From positions 1 through 33,649 of the forward strand of contig JAJEEH010000114.1 in the NCBI GenBank assembly GCA_022821105.1: a stretch of 33,649 nt of DNA. The letters run 5' to 3'. Positions 15,106 through 22,588 of the stretch are shown piece by piece (positions within the stretch are counted from its first letter, which is position 1; every line of letters starts with the position of its first letter). Origin of the DNA: Acidimicrobiia bacterium (lineage in GTDB: Bacteria > Actinomycetota > Acidimicrobiia > Acidimicrobiales > Bin134). Under the pieces are notes generated by a model. That model did no database searches, was not told the DNA's origin, and saw nothing but the letters and a program-made list of their open reading frames with translations. The position numbers and the translations under genes are program-made.

Positions 15106-16605
15106 GTGTCGCGCTATTTCCTGACGACCCCGATCTTCTACGTCAACGACGCGCCCCACATCGGCCACGCCTACACCGTCTTGAACGGCGATGCCGTAAC
15201 CCGCTGGCACCGGCTCCTGGGCGACGACGTCTTCTACCTCACCGGCACCGACGAGCACGGCCTAAAGGTGCAGCGGGCCGCCGAGGCCAACGGCCTGTCC
15301 CCGCTGGACCAGGCCGACGGCACCAGCCAGCGCTTCCGGGAAGCGTGGGCTGAACTCGGGGTGGCCAACGACGAGTTCATCCGCACCACCGAGCCCCGCC
15401 ATCACCAGGCCGTGCAGACGCTCATGCAGCGGGCCTACGACAACGGCTACATCTATTCGGCGGTCTACGACGGCTGGTACTCGGTGTCCGACGAGGCTTA
15501 CGTCTCCGAAGAAGACGTGACCGAAGAAGACGTCGAGTCGGGTCGAGTGGAGCGCATGACCGAGGAGAATTACTTCTTCAAGCTCTCCGAGTTCGAGGGG
15601 CCGCTGCTGGAATGGTTTGAAGCCAACCCTCAGAACATCACTCCCGAGGGGTATCGCAACGAAGCCCTGGGGATCATCCGGGGCGGCTTGCGAGACATTT
15701 CCATCACCCGCACCTCCATCGACTGGGGCATCCCCGTGCCCTGGGCCGAGGGCCATGTGTTCTATGTGTGGTACGACGCGCTCACCAACTACGCCACCGC
15801 GGCCGGCTACGGGAACGACGATGAGCGGTTCTCGCAATGGTGGCCGTCGGTGCGCCACCTGCTCGGCAAAGACATCATCCGCTTCCACTGCGTGTACTGG
15901 CCGGCCATGCTTTTGGCCGCCGGGGTGAAGGACCTGCCCCAATACCACGTGCATGGCTGGCTTCTGGTGGGCGGGGAGAAGATGTCGAAGTCGGCGTTCA
16001 ACCAGATCTCGCCCACCGACCTCATCGGAGACTTCGGTGTGGACGGCTTCCGCTACTCCCTGCTCCGGGACACGCCGTTCGGCCCCGACAGCGAGGTCAG
16101 CCACGAGGCCCTCCAACACCGCTACAACACCGATCTGGCCAACAACTTCGGCAACTTGTTGCAGCGCTCTTCCACGCTGGTTCACCAAAAGTGCGACGGG
16201 ATCGGGCCGGCGCCCGACACCGACCACCCGCTGGCCGACATCGCCGCCCAGGTGTACGCCGATGCCGCCGCGGCCTGGGACCGGTTCCAGCCGTCGGTGG
16301 CCCTTGAGGCCACTTGGCGCCTCATCCGCGAGACCAACGAGTACTTGCAGGCCACTGAGCCATGGAAGATGGACCCCGGGCCTTTGGTCAACACGGTGTT
16401 GGGCAACGCCCTCGAGGCTCTGCGGATTGTGTGCGTGCTGGCCAGTCCGGCCATTCCCGCTTCTTGTGAGGCCGCGTGGACCCGACTGGGCCTCGACGGC
16501 TCACCTCTCGACCAGCGGCTTCCGGCGGCCGCGGTGTGGGGGCAGTACCCCGGTGGCCTGCCGGTGGCCGAGGGCGATCCGCTGTTTCCCCGATTGCGGG
16601 GCTGA
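15106..16605 (+). CDS. metG: Methionyl-tRNA synthetase
   Basis: Charges tRNA-Met, including the initiator, with methionine. It is a 499-aa class I synthetase with the HIGH motif at H18-H21 and KMSKS at K292-S296. The connective region (about residues 115-165) has no cysteine pairs, so it is the zinc-free short form without the C-terminal tRNA-binding dimerisation domain, as in mycobacteria. The GTG start yields the expected SRYFLTTPIFYVN opening. The stop is followed two bases later by the GTG start of tatD, so the two are probably cotranscribed, as in the mycobacterial metG-tatD-rsmA region. Confidence 0.97.
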   Translation: MSRYFLTTPIFYVNDAPHIGHAYTVLNGDAVTRWHRLLGDDVFYLTGTDEHGLKVQRAAEANGLSPLDQADGTSQRFREAWAELGVANDEFIRTTEPRHHQAVQTLMQRAYDNGYIYSAVYDGWYSVSDEAYVSEEDVTEEDVESGRVERMTEENYFFKLSEFEGPLLEWFEANPQNITPEGYRNEALGIIRGGLRDISITRTSIDWGIPVPWAEGHVFYVWYDALTNYATAAGYGNDDERFSQWWPSVRHLLGKDIIRFHCVYWPAMLLAAGVKDLPQYHVHGWLLVGGEKMSKSAFNQISPTDLIGDFGVDGFRYSLLRDTPFGPDSEVSHEALQHRYNTDLANNFGNLLQRSSTLVHQKCDGIGPAPDTDHPLADIAAQVYADAAAAWDRFQPSVALEATWRLIRETNEYLQATEPWKMDPGPLVNTVLGNALEALRIVCVLASPAIPASCEAAWTRLGLDGSPLDQRLPAAAVWGQYPGGLPVAEGDPLFPRLRG

Positions 16606-16607
16606 GG

Positions 16608-17348
16608 GTGCGCTGGATCGACAACCACTGCCATCTGGAGTCGGACACGCTGGATGAAGTCGTCGCCCAGGCGACGGCGGCCGGAGTGGAGCGCCTGATA
16701 GACGTGGGCACCGATGCGGCCACTTCGATCGCCGCAATATCCAAAGCCGCAGCCTGCGATCTGGTCTGGGCCACCGCGGGGGTTCACCCTCACGAGGCTC
16801 GCCACGGCATCGGCGGCATCGAGGAGCTGCTGGGATCACACCGGGTGGTGGCCGTGGGGGAATGCGGGCTCGACTACCACTACAACCACTCGCCTCCCGC
16901 CGACCAGCAGGAAGTGTTCGCCGCCCAAATCGACATGGCCCACCGACATCAGATGCCCTTGGTGATCCACTCCCGAGAGGCGTGGGACGACACCTTCGCC
17001 ATCCTGGATGAAGGCGGAGTGCCCGACCACACGGTGTTCCACTGCTTCACCGGGGGCGCCGACGAAGCTCGGGCCGCGCTGGATAGGGGGGCCTACCTGT
17101 CGTTCAGCGGCATCGTGAGCTTCCCCTCCGCCGACGAAGTGAGGGCCGCTGCGGCGCTGTGCCCCCTCGACCGACTGCTGGTGGAAACCGACTCGCCGTA
17201 TCTGGCCCCGGTCCCGCTGCGGGGCAAGCCCAATTCTCCGGCCAACCTTCCCCTAGTGGGAGAGGCATTGGCCGGGGTCCATGGTGTGGCCCTTGAGACG
17301 GTGGCCGAACTCACCTGGGACAACGCGGCCGCTTTCTACCGCCTGTGA
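16608..17348 (+). CDS. tatD: TatD-family metal-dependent hydrolase/DNase
   Basis: A 246-aa TIM-barrel hydrolase of the TatD/YcfH family, implicated in DNA 3'-5' exonuclease and repair activity. Metal ligands are seen in NHCHLE (H7 and H9), GECGLDYH (Glu bridge), VIHSREA (His), FHCFTGG (His) and ETDSPYLAP (Asp). The GTG at 16608, two bases after the metG stop, gives the canonical start; an upstream in-frame extension would overlap metG and is rejected. Its TGA overlaps the GTG of rsmA by 4 nt. In mycobacteria rpfB separates tatD and rsmA; here nothing does. Confidence 0.92.
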   Translation: MRWIDNHCHLESDTLDEVVAQATAAGVERLIDVGTDAATSIAAISKAAACDLVWATAGVHPHEARHGIGGIEELLGSHRVVAVGECGLDYHYNHSPPADQQEVFAAQIDMAHRHQMPLVIHSREAWDDTFAILDEGGVPDHTVFHCFTGGADEARAALDRGAYLSFSGIVSFPSADEVRAAAALCPLDRLLVETDSPYLAPVPLRGKPNSPANLPLVGEALAGVHGVALETVAELTWDNAAAFYRL

Positions 17349-18163
17349 CCCTCACCCGCACCCAGGTGCTGGACCTGCTGGATCGCCACGGCCTGGCGCC
17401 CAGCCGGGCCATGGGCCAGAACTTCGTGGTCGACCCCAACACCATCGATGCCATGGTCCGGGCTGCGGAGCTGGCTCCCGAGGATTCAGTGGTCGAGATC
17501 GGCCCCGGGCTGGGGTCGCTTACTCGAGCGCTGGCCGCCGAGGTCCGCCACGTGCTCGCCGTGGAGGCCGACCGCCACCTGTTGGCCCCGCTGGCCGAGG
17601 TGGCCGACGCTCCCAACGTGGAGATCGTCCACGCCGATGCCACCACCACTGAGTGGCGAACGAAACTGGGCGCTAGCCAGAGCCGATGGGCGCTGGTGGC
17701 CAACCTGCCCTACAACATCGCCGTCCCCCTATTGCTCGACCTCTTGGACAACGAACCCCGCATCGAGACCTTCACCTTCATGGTGCAGCGAGAGGTGGCC
17801 GAGCGGCTGGTGGCCCCGGTGGGAACCAAGGCCTCCGGGATACCCACCCTCAAGGTGGCCTACTGGTGCGAAGCCCGCATCGTCCGCTCGGTGCCCGCCA
17901 CCGTCTTCTATCCCCGACCCCGAGAGTCATCCGCCGTGGTCCGCTTGGTCCGCCGTCCAGCCCCCGCCGTCGACGCCGACCCCGACCGCCTGTTCTTCCT
18001 CATCCGCACCGCCTTCGCCCAGCGCCGCAAAATGCTGCGCCGCTCCCTAGCCGCCCACCTCACCCCCGACCACTTCACCCAAGCGGCCATCCCCCCCACC
18101 GCCCGCCCCGAGCAGCTCACCCTCGCCGACTGGGCTGAGCTTTCTGCCATAGCCTCAGCTTGA
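17345..18163 (+). CDS. rsmA: 16S rRNA (adenine(1518)-N6/adenine(1519)-N6)-dimethyltransferase
   Basis: KsgA-type enzyme that dimethylates two adjacent adenines in the 3' hairpin of 16S rRNA during late 30S assembly. The 272-aa protein shows the SAM motif VVEIGPGLGSLTRAL, the acidic residue in LAVEADRHLL, HADAT, and the catalytic NLPYNIAVPLL motif, followed by MVQREVAERL and FYPRPRESSAVVRL. The GTG start overlaps the tatD stop (GTGA), and its TGA overlaps the ATG of ispE by one base (TGATG), so tatD, rsmA and ispE are translationally coupled. Confidence 0.96.
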   Translation: MTLTRTQVLDLLDRHGLAPSRAMGQNFVVDPNTIDAMVRAAELAPEDSVVEIGPGLGSLTRALAAEVRHVLAVEADRHLLAPLAEVADAPNVEIVHADATTTEWRTKLGASQSRWALVANLPYNIAVPLLLDLLDNEPRIETFTFMVQREVAERLVAPVGTKASGIPTLKVAYWCEARIVRSVPATVFYPRPRESSAVVRLVRRPAPAVDADPDRLFFLIRTAFAQRRKMLRRSLAAHLTPDHFTQAAIPPTARPEQLTLADWAELSAIASA

Positions 18164-18882
18164 TGACTACGGTCTCGGCTCCAGCCAAGCTCACGCTGTC
18201 GTTGCGCATCACCGGCGTGCGAGACGACGGGTACCACCTGATCGATGCCGAGATGGTGACGCTTGATTTGGACGACACGCTGAACATCGAGGCAGGCCAT
18301 GGGGTGGTTATCGAGGGCGATGGCGACGTTGACCCCGACGACAACCTCATCACCGGGGCGCTGGCCTTGGTGGGGCGCACAGCCCGTGTCACTGTGGCCA
18401 AGCGGATCCCGCCGGGGGCCGGATTGGGGGGAGGATCGGCCGACGCCGCCGCAATCCTCCGCTGGGCGGGTTACACCGATGTAGAGGGAGCAGCTCAGCT
18501 GGGGGCCGACGTCCCCTTTTGCTTGGTCGGCGGCAGGGCTCGTGTCCAGGGCATCGGCGAACTCGTGCAGCCGCTGGAGCACATCCCCCGAACGCTCACA
18601 CTGCTCATTCCCCCGTTCGGCTGCTCCACGCCCGCGGTGTACCGCCGTTGGGACGAGATGGGTGGTCCGGAGGGACCGAGAGGCAACGATCTTGAGCCCG
18701 CTGCTCTGGAAGTGGAACCCCGCCTGGACCGATATCGCCAGGCGCTAGAGCAGGCCACCGGCCAGATGGCGCGGCTGGCGGGAAGCGGCTCTTCCTGGTT
18801 TGTGGAGGGCGCCTACCCCGGAGACGGTCGCATCGTGGTGGGCACCGTACCGGCTGAATCCCAACCGGTGGGAGAAGGCTGA
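18163..18882 (+). CDS. ispE: 4-diphosphocytidyl-2-C-methyl-D-erythritol kinase (compact)
   Basis: GHMP kinase of the MEP isoprenoid pathway, phosphorylating CDP-methylerythritol. Seen are the N-terminal SAPAKLTLSLRITGVRDDGY with the catalytic-lysine motif, the ATP loop PPGAGLGGGSADAAA, GADVPFCLVGGRA and the glycine motif LAGSGSSWFVEG. At 239 aa it is clearly shorter than usual (about 280-310); the gap lies mainly between the ATP loop helix and GADVPF, and at the C-terminus. All motifs remain, so it is probably functional. ATG 18163 is chosen over the TTG one codon upstream. The stop codon lies in the first copy of the 43-bp repeat shared with the bS22 gene end. Confidence 0.9.
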   Translation: MTTVSAPAKLTLSLRITGVRDDGYHLIDAEMVTLDLDDTLNIEAGHGVVIEGDGDVDPDDNLITGALALVGRTARVTVAKRIPPGAGLGGGSADAAAILRWAGYTDVEGAAQLGADVPFCLVGGRARVQGIGELVQPLEHIPRTLTLLIPPFGCSTPAVYRRWDEMGGPEGPRGNDLEPAALEVEPRLDRYRQALEQATGQMARLAGSGSSWFVEGAYPGDGRIVVGTVPAESQPVGEG

Positions 18883-18960
18883 GAGCTACTTGCCGCGGGC
18901 TCTCCGCTGGAAACGCGAAGGCTGAGAACTACTTGCCGCGGGCTCGCCGCTGGAAGCGAG
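18875..18960. repeat. 43-bp tandem duplication containing the 3' end of the bS22 gene
   Basis: 18875-18917 and 18918-18960 align without gaps at 39 of 43 positions. The right copy holds the real last codons and stop of the minus-strand bS22 gene. The left copy repeats them (minus strand RFQRRARGK then stop) and also contains the ispE TGA. The ancestral junction probably had the ispE and bS22 stops almost abutting, and a duplication inserted 43 bp. The left copy has no start codon and is a remnant. Confidence 0.85.
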
Positions 18961-19030
18961 TGCGCTTCAACATCTTCTTGTGCTTCTTTTTGCGCATCCG
19001 CTTGCGGCGCTTTTTGATCAACGATCCCAT
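18929..19030 (-). CDS. Small ribosomal subunit protein bS22 (33 aa)
   Basis: A 33-codon gene: MGSLIKKRRKRMRKKKHKK followed by MLKRTRFQRRARGK and TAG. It matches the AURKAIP1/COX24-type family of about 33 residues, known as bS22 in mycobacterial 30S structures, where the consensus is MGSVIKKRRKRM.KKKH. More than half the residues are Lys or Arg. A GGAG lies a few bases before the ATG at 19030, and a TAGCGT box on the minus strand (19040-19045) could be its -10. It is convergent with ispE, and its 3' end is tandemly duplicated. Gene callers usually miss it because of its size. Confidence 0.92.
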   Translation of the reverse strand: MGSLIKKRRKRMRKKKHKKMLKRTRFQRRARGK

Positions 19031-19142
19031 GGTGGCTCCACGCTAGCCCGACCCGCGCTCCCACCAATAACCCGAGAGTTCATATGGCGGTCATGGAGTA
19101 GCCTGCAATTGGTGCCTGATGACTGCATAGCAAGGGGCTCCT

Positions 19143-19215
19143 TGGCGAGTAGTTCAAGTGGCAGAACGCCTGGCTTTGGACCAGGAGGTTGCAGGTTCGA
19201 GTCCTGCCTCGCCAG
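19143..19215 (+). tRNA. tRNA-Gln (anticodon TTG)
   Basis: The sequence folds as a complete cloverleaf. The acceptor stem is TGGCGAG/CTCGCCA, the D-arm GTTC/GAAC, the anticodon stem CCTGG/CCAGG with loop CTTTGGA (anticodon TTG, reading CAA), the T-arm GCAGG/CCTGC with loop TTCGAGT, and G is the discriminator. The 3' CCA is not encoded (CCG follows). The variable loop is 5 nt. It lies just upstream of glmU, a frequent actinobacterial arrangement. Confidence 0.95.
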
Positions 19216-19246
19216 CCGCGCTAGAAATACAGCAGTGATTGTCGAG

Positions 19247-19262
19247 AGCGGGTTGGCCCGCT
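19247..19262 (+). promoter_or_regulatory. Small hairpin between tRNA-Gln and glmU
   Basis: AGCGGG (19247-19252) and CCCGCT (19257-19262) form a perfect 6-bp stem with a TTGG loop, ending 6 nt before the glmU ATG. There is no T-tract, so it is not a standard terminator. It could help tRNA 3' processing or shield the glmU start. No Shine-Dalgarno is visible between it and the ATG. Confidence 0.3.
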
Positions 19263-19268
19263 GAACAC

Positions 19269-20234
19269 ATGACGGCTGATCCCCTTCCCCTGTCGGCGAT
19301 CGTGTTGGCCGCGGGCAGGGGTGCTCGCATGAGGTCGGGGCGGCCCAAGCCCCTCCACGATGTCTGCGGCCGGGCCATGCTCCTGCATGTGATCGACGCG
19401 GTGGCCGCGGTCAATCCCCGCCAGATCTCGGTTGTGGTGGGATTCGGCGCGGAAGAAGTGGCCAAGCATGTCACCGAGGAGGCCTACGACTTGCGCATCG
19501 ACTTTGTCGAGCAGCCCGTGCAGCGGGGCACGGCTGATGCCGCCGCCTTGGGGCTGTCGGCCCTGGACAGCGATGTCGACGATGAGGATGTGCTGGTGAT
19601 ACTGGCCGATATGCCGCTAATTCAGGGCCAGACACTGAGGGGCCTGACCTCCCAGCACCGGCTCGCCGGGTCGGCGGCCACCGTGGCCACTGCGGCTGAA
19701 GAGCCCGCCGAGCTCTTCTGCTTCCGCCGAGGCCTGCTGTCTCCCGCTTTGCGCCGGCTGGCGGCCAGCGACTCTGGGCTTGAGTACAGCCTCTCCGACG
19801 CCGTCGAAGTGCTCACCTCCGCAGGCCACGACTCGGGGTCGTATGCCATCGACGAGTCGGAGGCCCAGGGGGTGGACGACCGAGAGCAGCTGGCCTTCGC
19901 CGAGGCGGAGATGCGCCAGCGCATCAATCGCAACTGGATGGTTGCGGGAGTGCGCATTATGGCCCCCCACAGCGCGTACATCGACGTGAGCGTGAAGCTG
20001 ACCCCCGATGTGGTTATCCACCCCGGCGTGGTGCTAAGAGGACAAACGGTGATTGGCGAAGGTGCTGTAATCGGACCCCATACTCACTTGGTGGATTGCG
20101 TGGTCGGTCCCCGAGCGGTGGTAGAGGCGGTGTCGGCCACTGATGCCGAGATCGGGGCCGATGCCCAGGTGGGGGCCTACATCACCCTGGAGCCTGGCGC
20201 TCAGATCCCGCCCGCTTCGACTCAAGGAAACTGA
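19269..20234 (+). CDS. glmU: GlmU-like UDP-GlcNAc pyrophosphorylase lacking the acetyltransferase half
   Basis: The N-terminal uridyltransferase domain is recognisable: LAAGRGARM at 13-21 followed by RPKPLH (K27), then ADMPLI, EYSLSDAVEVL, and the linker INRNWMVAGVRIMAPHSAYI that precedes the left-handed beta-helix. Full-length GlmU is about 450-480 aa; this ends at 321 aa after roughly four or five hexapeptide coils and so lacks the C-terminal acetyltransferase active site (region of E. coli H363 and beyond). The next gene begins 4 nt after the stop, so no remnant follows. The nucleotide loop is also diverged (GRGARM for GxGTRM, TADA for TGHA). It probably makes UDP-sugar, but GlcN-1-P acetylation must come from elsewhere if it uses that route. 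Start ATG 19269. Confidence 0.85.
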   Translation: MTADPLPLSAIVLAAGRGARMRSGRPKPLHDVCGRAMLLHVIDAVAAVNPRQISVVVGFGAEEVAKHVTEEAYDLRIDFVEQPVQRGTADAAALGLSALDSDVDDEDVLVILADMPLIQGQTLRGLTSQHRLAGSAATVATAAEEPAELFCFRRGLLSPALRRLAASDSGLEYSLSDAVEVLTSAGHDSGSYAIDESEAQGVDDREQLAFAEAEMRQRINRNWMVAGVRIMAPHSAYIDVSVKLTPDVVIHPGVVLRGQTVIGEGAVIGPHTHLVDCVVGPRAVVEAVSATDAEIGADAQVGAYITLEPGAQIPPASTQGN

Positions 20235-20238
20235 ATCT

Positions 20239-21219
20239 ATGGAACTTGTCACCAAGAAGAAGCTGGCCATCATCTCAGGCCGGGCCAATCACGACCTGGC
20301 TGCTGAGATTGCCGACGCTCTCGGCGAGGAGTTGGTGGAGCCCAACATCGCCGACTTCGCCAACGGTGAGATCCACTGTCGATTCGAGGAGTCGGTGAGG
20401 GGCACCGACGTGTTCATCGTCCAGAGCCACACCGCCCACGGCGACGCCTCCATCAACGACGCCGTTATGGAGCACCTCATCATGGTGGACGCAGCCCGGC
20501 GGGCCTCGGCCAAGCGCATCACCGCGGTGTGCCCCTTCTACGGCTATGGCCGCCAAGACCGCAAAGCCGCGGGCCGCGAGCCCATCACCGCCAAGCTGAT
20601 GGCCAACACCTTCCGTACCGCCGGAGCCAATCGGATGCTGAGCGTCGACCTCCACTCCGGTCAGATCCAGGGATTCTTCGACGGCCCTTGGGACCACCTC
20701 ACCGCCATGCCGGTGCTGGTGGACTATCTCAGGGACTTCAACGGCGAACTGGTGATCGTGTCGCCCGACGCTGGCCGGGTGAAGGTGGCCGAGCGCTACA
20801 CCAACGAGCTGGACGCCGACCTGGCCATCGTCCACAAGCGCCGGGCCATGGACGTCAAGCACGCGGTGGAGGTGATAGAGGTGGTGGGCGACGTGGAAGG
20901 CCGCACCTGCGTGCTCATCGACGACATGATCGACACCGGGGGCACCATCGTGGCCGCAGCCGACGCCCTGGCGGCCCGGGGGGCGGCCACCATCGTTGCC
21001 GCCACCACCCACGGCGTGTTCTCCGGCCCAGCCATAGACCGTCTCAAGAACTCGGTGATCTCCAAGGTGGTGGTCACCAACACCCTGCCGCTGTCGCCCG
21101 ACAAGCAGATCGACAAGATCGAGGTGCTCTCGGTGGCCCGAATCATCGCCGACGCCATCGACGCCGTGTTCGAGGACACCTCAGTCTCCGAGATCTTCGG
21201 CGGCAAGAACCTCTCGTAG
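20239..21219 (+). CDS. prs: Ribose-phosphate pyrophosphokinase (PRPP synthetase)
   Basis: Makes PRPP from ribose-5-phosphate and ATP for purine, pyrimidine, NAD, His and Trp synthesis. The 326-aa protein shows IADFANGEIHCRFEESVRG at the N-terminus, the ATP-loop region VCPFYGYGRQDRK, VDLHSGQIQGFF, and the PRPP motif CVLIDDMIDTGGTI. The start at 20239 follows AAGGA and lies 4 nt after the glmU stop. The glmU-prs pair is conserved in Actinobacteria and Firmicutes. Salvage by the nucleoside operon at the window's left would feed the same nucleotide pools. Confidence 0.97.
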   Translation: MELVTKKKLAIISGRANHDLAAEIADALGEELVEPNIADFANGEIHCRFEESVRGTDVFIVQSHTAHGDASINDAVMEHLIMVDAARRASAKRITAVCPFYGYGRQDRKAAGREPITAKLMANTFRTAGANRMLSVDLHSGQIQGFFDGPWDHLTAMPVLVDYLRDFNGELVIVSPDAGRVKVAERYTNELDADLAIVHKRRAMDVKHAVEVIEVVGDVEGRTCVLIDDMIDTGGTIVAAADALAARGAATIVAATTHGVFSGPAIDRLKNSVISKVVVTNTLPLSPDKQIDKIEVLSVARIIADAIDAVFEDTSVSEIFGGKNLS

Positions 21220-21267
21220 CGGCTTAGCCGTTTTGGGCTGCGGCCCGGTAGGATTGCTGGCTGCGCT

Positions 21268-21957
21268 ATGGCTGATCTGATCTTGAAGACCGAAACCCAG
21301 CGGGAGCTGGGAACCCGCCCGTCTCGCCGTCTGCGCCGCTCGGGGCATATTCCCGGCGTGGTGTACGGACTGGGCGGCGATTCGGTTGCCGTCGCGGTGG
21401 ACGCCCGAGAGCTGTGGTCAGCCCTGAACACCGATGCCGGCCTTAACGCCCTGCTCACCTTGGAGGTGGACGGAGACCGCCAGCTGAGCCTGGTCAAGGA
21501 GTTGCAGCACCACCCTGTGCGCAACGAGGTCATCCATGTGGACTTCATCCGGGTGGATGCCGACGTGGCCGTCGAGGTGGAGGTTCGGTTGGTGCTGGAG
21601 GGCGAGGCCACCCAGGTGAACAACGAAGACGGTGTGGTGGATCAGGCCGCCTTCACCGTCCGAGTACTGGCTAAGCCCGAAGCCATCCCCAACGAGCTGA
21701 CCATCGACATCAGCGAGATGACCATGGGTGACACGCTGAGGACCGGCGACATCGAGCTGCCCGAAGGTGTCGAGCTGGCTGGCGACCCCGAGGAGCTGGT
21801 GGCCAGCACCTCGATCGCGGTTATCGAGATCGAAGAGCCCGAGGTCGATGAAGAGCTCGAGGTGGAGCTGGACGAGGACGGCCAGCCGATCGTACGCGAG
21901 GACGACGACGAAGAGGCCGAAGCCGACGCCGACGCCTCCGAAGACGCCGAGAGCTAG
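21268..21957 (+). CDS. rplY: Large ribosomal subunit protein bL25 (Ctc form)
   Basis: A 229-aa 5S rRNA-binding protein of the long Ctc type. The N-terminal L25 domain has RELGTRPSRRLRRSGHIPGV and VVYGLGG, then KELQHHPVRNEVIHVDFIRV; the second domain contains KPEAIPNELTIDISEM. The C-terminus is a highly acidic tail (about residues 185-229, mostly Asp, Glu and Ala), typical of actinobacterial versions. It starts 48 nt after prs and is followed closely by pth, the conserved rplY-pth order. A short CGGC-TTA-GCCG hairpin with TTTT just after prs (around 21220-21235) may be a weak terminator. Confidence 0.95.
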   Translation: MADLILKTETQRELGTRPSRRLRRSGHIPGVVYGLGGDSVAVAVDARELWSALNTDAGLNALLTLEVDGDRQLSLVKELQHHPVRNEVIHVDFIRVDADVAVEVEVRLVLEGEATQVNNEDGVVDQAAFTVRVLAKPEAIPNELTIDISEMTMGDTLRTGDIELPEGVELAGDPEELVASTSIAVIEIEEPEVDEELEVELDEDGQPIVREDDDEEAEADADASEDAES

Positions 21958-21976
21958 CCGCTCGGCGCCCATCGCC

Positions 21977-22588
21977 ATGCCCTCCCGCTGGCGATCCCGC
22001 AAGAAGCACACCGACAGCCCGGCTGATCTCGTCGTTGTGGGATTGGGCAATCCCGGCGACAAGTTCGTGGGCTCCCGCCACAACGTGGGCGCCGAAGTGG
22101 TGGAGCTGTTGGCCGAGCGCCACGGACAGGTGCTGGGCAAAAGCCGGCAAGCGGCCCTTGTCGCCGAGGTTCGGGTGGATGGCAAGCGAGTGGTGCTGGC
22201 CTTCCCTCAGACCTTTATGAACAAATCCGGTGAGGCCGTTCGGGCTTTGGTGCGCCGGTGGAACATCGCCGAGCACCTGGACCGCCTCGTGGTGGTCCAC
22301 GACGAGCTCGATCTGCCTCCAGGGCGCATCAAGGTGAAGTTCGGCGGTGGGCTGGCCGGGCATTACGGCCTGTCGTCCATCAAGGCCCATCTCCACTCCG
22401 CCGAGTTCACCCGGATCCGCATTGGGGTGGGCAAGCCCCCCGACTCCCGGGCTGGGGCCGACTACGTGCTGAAGCGACCGGGACGGGCCGACCGGGACAG
22501 TCTGGATGACGCAGTGGAGCGGGCGGCCGAGGCCGCATTGGCCCTGCTGGAGCACCCGGTAGACATTGTCATGAACAGGTACAACTGA
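21977..22588 (+). CDS. pth: Peptidyl-tRNA hydrolase with an atypical active-site residue
   Basis: Cleaves peptidyl-tRNA released by stalled ribosomes. The 203-aa protein has VGLGNPGDKF (N25), SRHNVG (catalytic H35), FMNKSG (N82) and VVHDELDLPPG (D109), all matching the E. coli residues N10, H20, N68 and D93. The next motif reads GHYGL, placing Y130 where GHNGL normally supplies Asn114, a substrate-binding residue. The rest of the fold is intact. ATG 21977 lies 19 nt after the rplY stop; the first 15 residues are a basic extension before the core. The last codons are the first unit of a 20-bp triple repeat that runs to the mfd start. Confidence 0.92.
   Translation: MPSRWRSRKKHTDSPADLVVVGLGNPGDKFVGSRHNVGAEVVELLAERHGQVLGKSRQAALVAEVRVDGKRVVLAFPQTFMNKSGEAVRALVRRWNIAEHLDRLVVVHDELDLPPGRIKVKFGGGLAGHYGLSSIKAHLHSAEFTRIRIGVGKPPDSRAGADYVLKRPGRADRDSLDDAVERAAEAALALLEHPVDIVMNRYN

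Noticed and set aside
16476-16607. Upstream start for TatD inside metG
   Set aside because: The added residues are Pro/Arg/Gly-rich and unrelated to TatD; GTG 16608 places the metal-binding HCH at the expected position.
20275-21012. Long open frame opposite prs
   Set aside because: It is a GC-driven antisense shadow of prs, with His/Val/Gly-rich low-complexity translation and no recognisable domain.
21220-21240. Strong terminator after prs
   Set aside because: The stem is only 4-5 bp (CGGC/GCCG) with a short TTTT; too weak to list as a feature on its own.
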